Below, one piece after another: positions 1 through 9,068 of a stretch of 27,029 bases of DNA. The DNA comes from Chrysochromulina tobinii (lineage: Eukaryota; Haptophyta; Prymnesiales; Chrysochromulinaceae). Position numbers and translations under genes: made by a program. The notes below the pieces were generated by a model. It searched no databases, was not told the origin of the DNA, and saw only the letters and a program-made list of their open reading frames with translations. Positions within the stretch are counted from its first letter, which is position 1, and each line of letters starts with the position of its first letter. The DNA lies in the NCBI GenBank assembly GCA_001275005.1, contig JWZX01002367.1, positions 1 to 27,029 on the forward strand. Reading direction: 5' to 3'.

Positions 1-3
1 AGG

Positions 4-207
4 TCACCAGACCGTCTTGGCACCCTCTACAGGAGTGCTCGAGGCGCCGAGGTCGCCCGGCTTCACGGGAAGCAACGCGTGAGCTAGTCCTGCGCCACCA
101 TTGCAGAACAGGACTAGCGAATCCATGAACCCCTCCGGTCTCCAACGCACAGTGTGAAGCCGAGACTCACTCGAGACAAAGTCTGTGTGGCCGAGCGGCC
201 AATGCAT
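4..207 (-). CDS. Possible first exon of a leftward gene (hypothetical)
   Basis: A 67-codon leftward frame opens with a true ATG with purine at -3 (GGA before ATG) and runs almost to the window edge. The product begins MHWPLGHTDF and contains the stretch LVLFCNGGAG. The stop lies four bases from the edge, and GGTCTGG and GGTGACC next to it could serve as splice donors, so this may be only the first exon of a longer gene whose remainder is outside the window. I do not recognise the product. Position supports it slightly: it would form a head-to-head pair with the DUR3 gene, as several other genes here do. It may equally be a chance frame in GC-rich DNA. Confidence 0.25.
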   Translation of the reverse strand: MHWPLGHTDFVSSESRLHTVRWRPEGFMDSLVLFCNGGAGLAHALLPVKPGDLGASSTPVEGAKTVW

Positions 208-604
208 TCCTTAGTTCATCGATCCCGCCAATTGGTAGGGTGGCTTGTTCACTTACAAATCTCTATCGGTCCTCGCCTCTTAAAATTCGTCATGTGCTCG
301 GGTTCTTCCTTAATGCTCGGGTTCTTCCTTAATTTAGATTCTATAATTTTAGAAATTGAGCGAGAGACGAACGCATCAAAAATCTGTACCCCTCGATCGA
401 AAGGCAGCGACTCGTTTTCGCAGGTGCGCTGCGCCTCCCTGGTGGCTGTGCCGCGTTCTGAGGATTGAGCGCCCGCCACGTGCCTGGTACGTTCTGGGCA
501 TCGCGCGGTCTGCGCCGCCCAACCATCAGCTGTTTCGCGAGCCTGCACCAAAGTGTGAACGCTGCATCCCCCGTGTGCGCGTGCGCAGAAGTCTGCACCT
601 GACA
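208..604. promoter_or_regulatory. Upstream region of DUR3 gene, possibly shared promoter
   Basis: No credible coding sequence on either strand; the overlapping open frames lack ATG starts or are short. It holds a two-copy 19-bp tandem repeat (295-332), followed at once by an AT-rich patch with a small inverted repeat, TTCTA-6 nt-TAGAA, at 339-354, unusual in this GC-rich window. These are the only features that stand out as possible control sites for the urea transporter; no nitrogen-response motif was recognised. Confidence 0.35.
295..332. repeat. Tandem duplication, 2 x 19 bp
   Basis: The 19-base unit TGCTCGGGTTCTTCCTTAA occurs twice back to back with no mismatch (295-313 and 314-332). It lies about 270 bp upstream of the DUR3 start and directly before an AT-rich segment. 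It may be a slippage duplication or a duplicated regulatory site; the sequence alone does not decide. Confidence 0.9.
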
Positions 605-2998
605 ATGTCGTGCGGCTACGGAACGAGAGGCTTCAAGTGCGACACGATCTACGATCTCGGCGGCACGGTCTCGCCGGCGCGTGCGGCAGAGGTCTATGCG
701 CTGGGCCAAAAGCTTGGCCTCACCGAGTTCAACCCGACGAGCGTCAATTGGGATGCCCCGATTTCGTGGAAGGGTATTCTCCTCGGTGGTCCCGGGAACT
801 CCTCGTTTGTCACCTCTACCCTTGCCGCTGTAAATGCGGCGCTGGGCGTGGAGAACACCTCGGGCGCCATCATGGGCCAGGGCACTGGCTATGGCATGCT
901 CTTCGGCTTCGGTTTCGCCTTGACCTTCATCACGATCTTCCTCTCGTGGATGGAGATCAAGTTCGGCGGAGCCCAGCAGAACTCCGAGTTCTTCAACACG
1001 GCTGGCCGTGACGTCAAGACCGGCCTGACTGCGGCCGTGATCGTTTCCCAGTGGACCTGGGCCGCGACCCTCCTCCAGTCCTCGAACGTCGCTTGGCAGT
1101 ACGGCATCTCCGGCCCCTTCTGGTACGCGGCGGGTGCCACGATTCAGATCCTCCTGTTCGGCATCATCGCCATCGAGGTCAAGCGTCGCGCACCCGCCGC
1201 CCACACCTTCTGCGAGATCATCAAGCTTCGTTGGGGCACGTGTGCGCACATCATCTTCTTCTGGTACGGCATCGCGGCCAACGCGATCGTCTCGGCCATG
1301 CTTCTGCTCGGTGGCTGGTGAGCGCGTGTGTATCGAAGTTGACTCCTTCATGCCTTCAGAAGTATCCTGCGCCAACGGCCGACGAAGGTCCTCTTCGACT
1401 GACGAATGGCCCCGAATGTGTCCCCCCCCCCCCTGACGCACAGCGCCGTCTTCAAAGGCGTCACGGGAATCCCCATCGAGGCCAGCTCGTTCATCGTCCC
1501 CACCATGACTATGATCTACACCCTCATGGGCGGTCTCAAGGCGACCTTCCTCGCAGGCTACGTGCACACGGTGATCATCATGATTGTGCTCATCTACTTC
1601 GTCTCCCTTGTCTATGCCTACGAGCACGACTGCAGCGACACGACCAAGGCTTGCACCACGATCGGCTCCGCCTCGGTCATGTACGAGCGTCTCCAGTTCA
1701 TGACGGCCCTTCCCAAGCGCTTCGGCTCGGCGACCACCACGGACTACAAAACCGGTGTCAACACGACCTACAGCGGCTTCCACCAGGGCCCCGCCAATCT
1801 CAGCGGCGAGCAGAACCGTGAGGGCTCCTACCTCACCATGATGTCGAGTGACGGCGTCGCCTTCGGCATCATCAACATCATCGGCAACTTTGGCACCGTC
1901 TTCGTCGATCAGGCCTACTGGCAGTCCGCCATTGCGGCGAAGCCGGGCGCCGCACACAAGGGCTACATCCTCGGTGGCATGGTGTGGTTCGCCATCCCCT
2001 TCGCGCTCGGCACGTCCCTCGGCCTCGCGGGCACCGCCCTCAACGTCGACATCACCGCGGACGAAGCTGGTCAAGGCCTCGTCCCCCCCGCTGCCGCCAT
2101 CGCGATGCTTGGCGAGGCTGGCGCGCTCCTGATCATGGTGCAGCTCACTATGGCCATCCTCTCCACCGGCTCGGCCGAGCAGGTCGCCGTGGCCTCGCTC
2201 GTCGCGTACGACATCTACCGCGAGTACATCAACCCCAAGGCGACCGGCAGACAAATAATGTGGGTCTCCCGCGGCGCTGTGGTCGGGTGGGCTTTCATCA
2301 TGGCCATCCTCTCCATCATCCTCCAGCGGACTGGCCTTGGCCTCGGCTGGGTCTACAACTGGATGGCCATCATCCTGGGCTCCGCCGTGCCCCCCATTGC
2401 GATGTCCATCTACTCCAAGGACCTCGACGCCGTCTTCGCAATCGCCGCGGCCCTCCTCGGCACGGCAGCGGCCATCACCGTCTGGCTCATCACCGCCTCC
2501 ACGTACGGCGACCTCAACGTCGAGAACACCGGCCAGCTGTACGCACAGCTCGGTGGCGGCCTCGCTGCGCTCCTCGTCTCGCAGTTCATCTGCTGGATCG
2601 GCGTCTGTGTCAGGCCGCAGAATTACGACTGGGACAAGCTGCTCCACGGCATCAAGCTCGTCTCCGGCGACGGAGGTGAGAACTCCAAGGTGCTCGGTGA
2701 CGACGATCCCGATGGTACCCCCGAGGCCCTCATGAAGGCTCAGAAGTGGATCTTCGACATTGGCTGGTTCTGGTCCCTCTTCCTGATCATCATTTGGCCT
2801 GTCGCCATGGTCCCGCTTGGTGCCTTCGGCAAGTCCTCCTTCCAGGCATGGGCGGCTCTCTCTCTCATGTGGGGCTGGACGGCTGGCCTTGTCATCATCG
2901 TTCTGCCCATCTACGAATCCTGGGATGGCATCATCGGTATCTTCAAGTGCGGCAAGAAGGTGGAAGCGAACGCCAAGGTGGACGCCTCCTCTGCCTAA
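605..2998 (+). CDS. DUR3: Urea active transporter, DUR3-type sodium/solute symporter (two exons)
   Basis: High-affinity urea transporter of the sodium:solute symporter superfamily, expected in the plasma membrane, where it couples urea uptake to a cation gradient. Exons are 605-1317 and 1444-2998; spliced product 755 residues, near the family's usual ~700. The N-terminal ~95 residues are extracellular-like, the first membrane segment is about 97-116, and hydrophobic segments continue to the end. Family signatures visible: [12 protein letters not shown] (129-140), [18 protein letters not shown] (147-164), [10 protein letters not shown] (193-202), [18 protein letters not shown] (263-280) and [16 protein letters not shown] (386-401), the last being very typical of DUR3. 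The only upstream in-frame start is TTG, so ATG 605 (A at -3) is chosen. Fungal, plant and algal DUR3 genes are nitrogen-regulated; nothing in the upstream DNA proves that here. Confidence 0.95.
1318..1443 (+). other. Spliceosomal intron in DUR3 (126 nt)
   Basis: The first exon frame would stop at 1319-1321 right after LLLGG. A donor GTGAGC begins at 1318, and an acceptor CACAG ends at 1443 behind a run of about 12 C. Splicing joins TG to C (phase 2) and gives [16 protein letters not shown], which continues the conserved DUR3 segment without gap. Both sides then match the family, so this is strongly supported although no transcript was available. Confidence 0.92.
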
Positions 2999-3759
2999 GC
3001 CCGGGAAAGACCGCCGGGCTCAACCAAGCCGCCGGTCAAATGGCCCGATGCGGGCCCGATTGCGCTGCGCCTCACGCTCGATGCAAGGTGATGCGAGCAA
3101 GGCGATGCGAGCGGCCGCATGTGGGCGTGATGGGAAGGTAGGGGGGGGAGCCGATACGCCGGGACGCCGGATCGCGACTGGAATTCTCTCTGAGTGAAGA
3201 CGAGGTCGCACTCGTGTGGGTGGCAGAGGCAAATCAGACGTTTGAGGGGGTCCATGCTCGTGGCTCACATAAGAGTCCCATGGTTTCGCTCGATGCAACG
3301 TGATACGAGCTGCCAAAGCGCACGTGTGGCTGACATAACCGGGTACGACCGCCACTAAGGCTACATGGCCCGACGCGAGCACGCGACCCGGTTTGTGGCG
3401 CGCGTTAAGGTAAAGGTGTTCATCCCGGCCCGAGCGTGTAAGAGGGTGCCTGAGCGCTCCAAGTTTCAGTGTCCCCCCACAATCGCTGCGTCTTTTATCG
3501 TGTCACGAGACGTTCGATCACGTTTCCGGTCGACGTCCCGCCGCGCGACCGCCGGCCGCGGCCCCGCGGAACCGGAAGCCGTGGTCCCATGCGTGGCGCC
3601 CCGGCCGCGCTGCGGATCCTAGACGTACGTTGTACGGTAAACGCAAATAAACGTGGATAGGGGACGCGACGCCCCGTGGATAGGACGGTTCTCAATCGAA
3701 TAGCGAGGAGGCGACACGCTTCGGCCGTCGTGCGTCACGTGTTAGGAACTATCGCGCTC
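2999..3759. other. Convergent spacer between DUR3 and GT31 genes
   Basis: About 760 nt between two convergent stops. Only short frames (85 residues or less) without recognisable similarity are present. It holds a GC-rich dyad just after the DUR3 stop (around 3012-3030, CCGCCGGG and CCGCCGG), a 24-bp dispersed direct repeat (3075 and 3287), one ACCGGGTAC (3338-3346), an AATAAA at 3646-3651 and a 10-bp repeat CGTGGATAGG (3652 and 3675). It should contain both 3' untranslated regions; no specific processing site can be assigned. Confidence 0.6.
3075..3310. repeat. Pair of 24-bp imperfect direct repeats
   Basis: The 24-base segments at 3075-3098 and 3287-3310 both begin CGCTCGATGCAA and end CGAGC, differing at two positions only. 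They sit 188 nt apart in the convergent spacer. No flanking element structure such as target duplication or terminal inverted repeats was seen, so they are recorded simply as repeats. Confidence 0.75.
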
Positions 3760-5091
3760 TCATTTTTTGAGCATCGCGCACTTGCTGTACACGGTCTTGA
3801 TGCTGCCGCGGCTGCACAGGTCCTCCAGCGACGTCACCTCGAACGGAAGCTCTTTCCTCTGGCACTGGTCATCGCATAGACGGGAGACGTTCTTGAAAAC
3901 CGTCTTGATGATGTCCTCGTTAGCCACGTGGTGGGCCACGACCGTCTGCCATGTGATCGGGCGCCAGATCTGGTCCTTTCGCTCGCACTTGAAGCACAGG
4001 TCGTGCAGCTTATCCCATCCCCAGTGCAGAGGCATGAGCGGAAACGGTGACAGGTACAGGAACAGGCCGATCACCATATCCTCGCCGTGGTCCATGATCA
4101 GCGGCGTGCCGTCTGGCCGAAGATCCGTTCCTGTCGCCGCGGTGGCGCGACGCTCAAATTCGGCGTAGTTGGACTGCTGCACCATCCACGAGGCGACCTG
4201 GTGCGAGAGCACCTGGAGCATGCCGACGGCGTACGGGTACGGTCCGATTGCGCCACGCTCCATGCACTTCTCCTCCTGGATGCCGCCCACCGCCATCATC
4301 GGACCCATGCGTCGGGCGCAAGCCTCGAAAGTCTTCGTGATGTAGGTGCCCCAGAGTGTCGAGCCGATGTAGACGTGCGGCGTGTGAACGAAGCGCCGCA
4401 TGTTGGCCTCGAGCTTGATTGTCGCCACGAACGCGTCGTCGTCCGTCTTGGCGATGAATGCCGCGCGCGGGTACGCTTGCGACGCGTAGCGAAACCAGGC
4501 CATCGTCTTTAGGCACGGCGACTTGCGCTCGGGCACCTTGTTGAGGATGAGCATGTCGCCTTGAGCGGCCGCCTCCTCACGGAGCCGCTGAGTCGTTCCG
4601 GAGCCGATGGGCTTCAGATTGCTCTGCAGCATACCGACCACAAAGACCACGTCCATCGTCTTGCCCACGTTGGAGTACGTCTTCCACGTCTCACGAATCC
4701 ACTTGCGCCGCTCGAAGCTGTCGCCCCACATAACGTTTGAGACGATGCCGAGGGCTATAAACGGATCTGAGACCTGCGGAATACCCTCGGCTCCGTTCAC
4801 ATTGCTCCCGCGAGCGACGGTGAGTTGGCTCGAAGCTGCAGTGACAGTAGCGCTGCTGCTGTTGGCAACCGTCAGCGCAGACGTCGGTGGATGGTGGTCG
4901 AGCGCAGGCATGGAGGTTGCGCTCGACATCGGCATGAGTTCTCGGCGGCGTCCAAAGCTGCGACTGGCACCGGCATTCGAAGACGCAGGATCGGCGGCCG
5001 CCGACCCGCTCGACGCGGCGGATGGCGCCTCTCGCGCAAGCAGCAGCAGACAAACGCCCACTGTGAGGACAAGCATGTGCCACGAACGCAT
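3760..5091 (-). CDS. Glycosyltransferase family 31 (beta-1,3-galactosyltransferase-like), type II membrane protein
   Basis: Probable Golgi enzyme adding a beta-1,3-linked sugar (galactose or N-acetylhexosamine) from a UDP-sugar to a glycan; donor and acceptor cannot be read from sequence. The 443-residue product has a short N-terminal tail and a signal anchor (6-19, MLVLTVGVCLLLLA), an Ala/Ser-rich stem to about residue 105, then a GT31 domain: RRKWIRETW (128-136), the metal-binding DDD in KTDDDAF (215-221), and GEDMVIG (336-342), matching the family's E-D-V-x-x-G block. Several Cys in the C-terminal third could form luminal disulfides. The open frame extends upstream only to a GTG at 5193; the first ATG, at 5091, starts exactly at the anchor and is chosen. 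It shares a 122-nt intergenic region with the divergent gene at 5214. Confidence 0.88.
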   Translation of the reverse strand: MRSWHMLVLTVGVCLLLLAREAPSAASSGSAAADPASSNAGASRSFGRRRELMPMSSATSMPALDHHPPTSALTVANSSSATVTAASSQLTVARGSNVNGAEGIPQVSDPFIALGIVSNVMWGDSFERRKWIRETWKTYSNVGKTMDVVFVVGMLQSNLKPIGSGTTQRLREEAAAQGDMLILNKVPERKSPCLKTMAWFRYASQAYPRAAFIAKTDDDAFVATIKLEANMRRFVHTPHVYIGSTLWGTYITKTFEACARRMGPMMAVGGIQEEKCMERGAIGPYPYAVGMLQVLSHQVASWMVQQSNYAEFERRATAATGTDLRPDGTPLIMDHGEDMVIGLFLYLSPFPLMPLHWGWDKLHDLCFKCERKDQIWRPITWQTVVAHHVANEDIIKTVFKNVSRLCDDQCQRKELPFEVTSLEDLCSRGSIKTVYSKCAMLKK

Positions 5092-5213
5092 CTGCGCGCC
5101 CAGTCGTGAACTTGTTCTGTCCGCGCGTTGGGAGGATACCGGGTACCCGTACTGTACCGGATCAAAAACACCGGGGGAGCCGGACACACACACGAGCTAC
5201 ACAAAACTGAGTC
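5092..5213. promoter_or_regulatory. Short bidirectional promoter region (GT31 / ARM gene)
   Basis: Only 122 nt separate the two divergent start codons, so both genes must draw on this interval, or on neighbouring coding DNA, for initiation. It contains TACCGGGTAC followed by CCGTACTGTACCGG (about 5137-5160), a cluster of GTAC/CCGG half-sites that recurs ahead of the gene at 6858. No canonical TATA box is seen. Inference from spacing and motif recurrence. Confidence 0.5.
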
Positions 5214-6590
5214 ATGCTGTCAATTGTGTGCCTCATCTCGTGTCAAGTCAAGTCAAGCATGATGGCGACACTCACGGACGCGGTCCACTCCATTCGCTCG
5301 CGAATGGTGCGGCCGGCGTTGCTAGCGCGCGCGGCGGCATCGCGAGGCCTACCAAACTCGTCCGTGCGACGAACGCTCGCATCGCGCCCGCGCCCACCGA
5401 TCCGCTCCGAGGCGGCCAGCGCTGTTGCCACTGCCATCGCGGAGGCGGAGGCCAACCTGACTCTGCGTGACCACCTGATCCGCATCGGGCTGTGGTCGAT
5501 CATTAGCCTGAATGTCGGCGCGTACTTCGGGCAGGGCGACGAGGGTGCGCAGGTGCTGCTTCACCTCGACGAGTTCGCAGAGCGCATCCTCGCCGCGGAC
5601 ACGAAGCGCTCAGTGCTCACGGAGGCGCTCGAGCGCGTGTCGCGTGGGGCGGCGTCGAACGACACGCTCAAGCTGCGGCTGCTTGCCCAGCCCTTCCTCT
5701 TCGATCGGCTGCTCGCGCTCTGCACCGACGCGCGCGTGGGCGGTCCCGCGCGCAACCATGCGGTCAAAGTGCTCGAGGCCATCACTGGTTCTCCGGAGGC
5801 ACAGCGCGAGATTGTGGCGAGCGGCCGGCACACGGCGTTCCTGGAGCTGATGCAGCGCGAGGGCACGTCGTTGTACGCGCGCAAGGCCCTCGCGGCCGCC
5901 GTGTGCAACCTCGCCGAGCTGCCCGAGCATGCGATGACCATGGGGCGTGTGGGAACGGTGAGCGCATTGATGGCGGAGCAGGAGGCGGATGCGCGTCTGA
6001 GGCGCAAACGCGTCGAGGTGGGCGCGGCACGGCTCGCGTGCGCGCTGCACGCGCTCGGCGCAGACGCACTCGCGCCGCTGCCCTCCGCCGAGCGCGTGCT
6101 CATCGAGCGCCTAGCGGCCGACGAGGCCGCCGCCGCCGCGGCCCTCGGGCCGTTGCACCGCATGCGTGCGACGTTGCTTGAGTCTGGTGTGCTGCTCTAC
6201 CTGCACACGGCGGCGGGCGGCGCGGCGTGGGGGCTGTTTGAGTCCGTGCGCGCTGGCCAAGGCCGCGCGGCGCTCGTTCAGAACGTCGCGCGCACGGCTC
6301 TCGTCACGTGCTTCGTTCCGATTCTGATGGTAGGCGGTGTCGTCACCGGCTACAACCGCATCAACAAGCGCACAGACTCGGTCAACGAGAAGTTTGCGCT
6401 CTACTTTGCTGGGTGCGTGGCGCTCTATCCGGCCTCACGCTTCTTCGCGTGGGTCGAGGCCTTCGCACCCCTCTGGCTCGGCGGCCATATCGTCGGTTTC
6501 GGCTCCTTCTTCGCATGGACCTTGTACACCGAGAGCGATCTACTCAAGAGCGACAGCGTGCTGCTCAAGGCGCAGCAGCAGGGCCAGTGA
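5214..6590 (+). CDS. Armadillo-like repeat protein with C-terminal membrane segments, putatively organellar
   Basis: Function unknown. The 458-residue frame starts at ATG 5214; ATG codons at 5259 and 5262 (residues 16-17) have a better context and would give a protein whose first ~50 residues are rich in Arg, Ala and Ser and lack acidic residues after the first few, as in a mitochondrial presequence. A hydrophobic helix at 88-106 is followed by helical repeats rich in Leu and Ala (about 115-330), e.g. HAVKVLEAITGSPEAQREIV and AAVCNLAELPEH, which resemble armadillo/HEAT repeats. The C-terminal ~100 residues hold three probable membrane spans (about 361-379, 394-412, 417-437). The region between the first two, NRINKRTDSVNEKF, is basic and may face the matrix or cytosol. 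The combination suggests a membrane-anchored scaffold in an organelle. No intron is needed. Family-level assignment to ARM is from pattern only. Confidence 0.72.
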   Translation: MLSIVCLISCQVKSSMMATLTDAVHSIRSRMVRPALLARAAASRGLPNSSVRRTLASRPRPPIRSEAASAVATAIAEAEANLTLRDHLIRIGLWSIISLNVGAYFGQGDEGAQVLLHLDEFAERILAADTKRSVLTEALERVSRGAASNDTLKLRLLAQPFLFDRLLALCTDARVGGPARNHAVKVLEAITGSPEAQREIVASGRHTAFLELMQREGTSLYARKALAAAVCNLAELPEHAMTMGRVGTVSALMAEQEADARLRRKRVEVGAARLACALHALGADALAPLPSAERVLIERLAADEAAAAAALGPLHRMRATLLESGVLLYLHTAAGGAAWGLFESVRAGQGRAALVQNVARTALVTCFVPILMVGGVVTGYNRINKRTDSVNEKFALYFAGCVALYPASRFFAWVEAFAPLWLGGHIVGFGSFFAWTLYTESDLLKSDSVLLKAQQQGQ

Positions 6591-6857
6591 GGGGCGCCTC
6601 GTTGGATGCCTCGAGAGCGCGCGCGTGGTTCGAGGGCACAGGGCGCGAGGGCCCGCACAGGGCAGCAGCGCAAGATGGCTTGACCTTGAGCAGCTGCTCG
6701 CCAAGGCTTGCTGTTCGCGCGCTTAACAACGTACCGGGTAGCAGCGTAAACAGCAGTCTCTCACGTGGTGGCGGTACGGGTACGGGTACCGGGTACTTCC
6801 GGGGTGTTCGGAGGCACAGAATCCCGAAACGGTCTCCGCCGCGTGATCCCAAAGAAC
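6591..6857. promoter_or_regulatory. Upstream region with GGTACS hexamer array
   Basis: A 267-nt interval between co-oriented genes. It carries TACCGGGTA at 6732-6740 and, at 6773-6796, three GGTAC hexamers (GGTACG, GGTACG, GGTACC) followed by GGGTAC. The array ends about 60 nt before the chosen start at 6858. Similar GTACCGGGTAC sequence lies in the bidirectional promoter at 5137-5160, so this may be a shared promoter element. The frame upstream of 6858 is open but starts with GTG at 6765. Confidence 0.5.
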
Positions 6858-9068
6858 ATGCCGACGCCTCAATCGCCTGCAGAGAAGCGGGGGTATGCGC
6901 GTCAGGCTGCCGGTAAAAAGGGGATGTTGCCCAAGGAGAGCATCGCAGTGAGCACGTTGCCGCACCCGTACCAGCAGCTCCAAGGCCAGGGCGTACGCAT
7001 GATAGCCGAGGCCAGGGCGTCGAAGCAAAGTGCGAACCCACCGTTTGCTCTCGGCGAGCCATCGGCGCCCACATCTCCGGCGGTCGTGGTGGCGGCGGCA
7101 TCTCGTGACGCCTTGGACTCCGCCATCGCTGCCAAGGTGGGCGGCTCGTCTACGCGTCTGTGTGCAGCGTTCGCCAAGAAGGACCAGAGCCGGCAAGGCA
7201 AGCTCGCGCCGGCGGAGTTTGCCAAGGTGTGTCGCGAGCTGGGCGTGAGCTGCTCGGTAGGCGAGTTGCAAACCGTCCCGGGCATGCGCGCAGATGTGGC
7301 CGCCGGCACCATCGACTACCTTGCGTACGTGCGCAGCCTGGAGCCCAAGCTACGCGATGAGGCGGCAGCCGTCGCCGCCCAACCGGCCGCACCCGCCGAA
7401 GCTCCCCGCAGCAAGCTCGACCAACGGCGGCTGTTCGGGGAGCATTCGCAGACGCCGCGCTCCCAGATCTTGTTCGGCGGCGATGCCGGCGGCGCGGCTG
7501 CGGCGCTGCCTCCGCCTCCGCCGCCACCCGTGCTAGTGCTTCATCATCACGAGGCCTTTGCGGCGGCTGCCGGCAAGGGTGCGGAGCCGAGCTCTCCGTC
7601 GGCCTTGCAGTATCAGAGCGGCCGTGTAGTCTCCCAGTCGATTCGCCGGCAGTACCAGAGCTCGGCCCTTCCCTCCGATGCGGACCGCCTCATCTTCAGC
7701 AGCACGGGCGCGCCGACGAGCCCACGCAAGCAACGCGCCGATGGCCCTGCGACCGTTACACGTCAGGGCATCACGTCCTTAGCGGACGTCCTCATCTTCG
7801 GCCATCACATGGGTCTGCCCGAGGCGCCGGCGGACTTGCCCTCGCGGATGTTGGTGCCAGAGCCGGCGACCGTGACGCCGCGCCACAAGGCAGACGTGCT
7901 GGCTGTGCCCACGGACGACCGGGGGAAGCGACTCGTGGCTCCTGCTGCCCTTCAGTCGCCGCACAACCGTGCGCAGGCGCCCGACATCATCTCGGGCCGT
8001 CTGTCTCCGCAGCCGTGCGCGCCGCCCCTGACCGAGACGCTCGCGGCGGCCTTCGGTGGCGCGGCCGGGCTTGACTCCCTCGGCATTGGGCGCGCCTTGC
8101 GCACGAATGCATGCGCCATCAACGCCTTCGACGACGCGCTCGTGCAGCCCTCACGTCCTCGTGCGCTCGGCAATACGGTGCGCCCGCACCACCAGAGCAC
8201 TGCCGATTCCGTCATCTTCGGGCACGACCTCGACGCCTCAGACTCGCGTACACACACGCATCCGGAGGCAGAGGCTGCTCGCGAGGCGGGCGCGGCCGGT
8301 CAGTATACCCCGCGGGAGGCACACGTCATCCTCGGGATCGATCACATTGACTCCAAGCGGCACGTGGTCCAGACGCCAGCAGCCGGCACACGGACCTCCG
8401 GCCTCTCGCCAGTCGCCGTGCCGTCGCCGCGGGCGGCTCAGCAGTCGTCCCGGGCGGTGGCCTCCAGCTTGAGGTATGACCACGGCGGCATGGTGAGTGA
8501 CCCTTCGGTGGTCGCATGGACCTCGGAGGCCTCGCCGCGCTCGTCGCGACGCCGCGCCATCCGCCAAACGTCCGCGGTGCCCGCCGGCGAGCCGCCCTTT
8601 GGCCTGACGAGCGCCATCCCGGAGCCGTCGTCGCCGCGCTCGGCACGGCGCTCGTTTGCGGGTACCCGTCACGGTGACCGCTCGCCTGCATCGGCCAACG
8701 GCTCCGCTTGCAAAGTCTTACGCCTTGCGCAGTCGCCGCCGATTCCACCCTCGCGGGACGGCCCGTATCGGGTACCCTATGGAACCAATGACGCGCGCCC
8801 ACAACCAGTCACCCTGAGCGCGCCGCCCACCCCCGGGCATGGACCCCTCTGGTTCGCTGAGGCCCAGTCACCCCGCAGCGCTGGGCAAGCCTCGGCGTCA
8901 AAGACACCATCGCAGCTCAACCAACTGTCGAGCTCGGTGGCGAGCGCAGGGGCGTCCGGCAGCCGGCTGTGCGCCGCCACGGGCGTCGCAGCGGGCCGTT
9001 CGACGTGCAGCCTTGATCCTTGGGAGCGAACGTACGGTGGCCAAATCGCCGCCACGGGCGGGTTCTGA
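6858..9068 (+). CDS. Large disordered protein with EF-hand-like segment and repeated IFG motif
   Basis: Function unknown. ATG 6858 (A at -3) is the first in-frame ATG; the product is 736 residues. Residues about 100-163 (ending GTIDYLAYVRSL) have the helix-loop-helix pattern of an EF-hand pair, but the loops KKDQSRQGKLAPAEF and MRADVAAGTIDYL are degenerate, so calcium binding is doubtful. The rest is Pro/Ala/Ser/Arg-rich and probably disordered, but punctuated by a recurrent motif: RSQILFGGD (~201-209), ADRLIFSSTG (~275-284), ADVLIFGHHM (~309-318), ADSVIFGHDL (~449-458) and AHVILGIDHI (~488-497). EF-hand segments next to spaced short linear motifs are a layout seen in axonemal scaffold proteins such as the EFHB type; similarity to that family is only an impression. 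A Pro run (PPPPPPPP) lies near 218-225. No intron needed. Confidence 0.7.
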   Translation: MPTPQSPAEKRGYARQAAGKKGMLPKESIAVSTLPHPYQQLQGQGVRMIAEARASKQSANPPFALGEPSAPTSPAVVVAAASRDALDSAIAAKVGGSSTRLCAAFAKKDQSRQGKLAPAEFAKVCRELGVSCSVGELQTVPGMRADVAAGTIDYLAYVRSLEPKLRDEAAAVAAQPAAPAEAPRSKLDQRRLFGEHSQTPRSQILFGGDAGGAAAALPPPPPPPVLVLHHHEAFAAAAGKGAEPSSPSALQYQSGRVVSQSIRRQYQSSALPSDADRLIFSSTGAPTSPRKQRADGPATVTRQGITSLADVLIFGHHMGLPEAPADLPSRMLVPEPATVTPRHKADVLAVPTDDRGKRLVAPAALQSPHNRAQAPDIISGRLSPQPCAPPLTETLAAAFGGAAGLDSLGIGRALRTNACAINAFDDALVQPSRPRALGNTVRPHHQSTADSVIFGHDLDASDSRTHTHPEAEAAREAGAAGQYTPREAHVILGIDHIDSKRHVVQTPAAGTRTSGLSPVAVPSPRAAQQSSRAVASSLRYDHGGMVSDPSVVAWTSEASPRSSRRRAIRQTSAVPAGEPPFGLTSAIPEPSSPRSARRSFAGTRHGDRSPASANGSACKVLRLAQSPPIPPSRDGPYRVPYGTNDARPQPVTLSAPPTPGHGPLWFAEAQSPRSAGQASASKTPSQLNQLSSSVASAGASGSRLCAATGVAAGRSTCSLDPWERTYGGQIAATGGF

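Noticed and set aside
3365-3622. 85-residue rightward frame with an ATG
   Set aside because: Arg/Pro/Ala-rich composition typical of chance frames in this DNA; mirrored by an equally long frame on the other strand.
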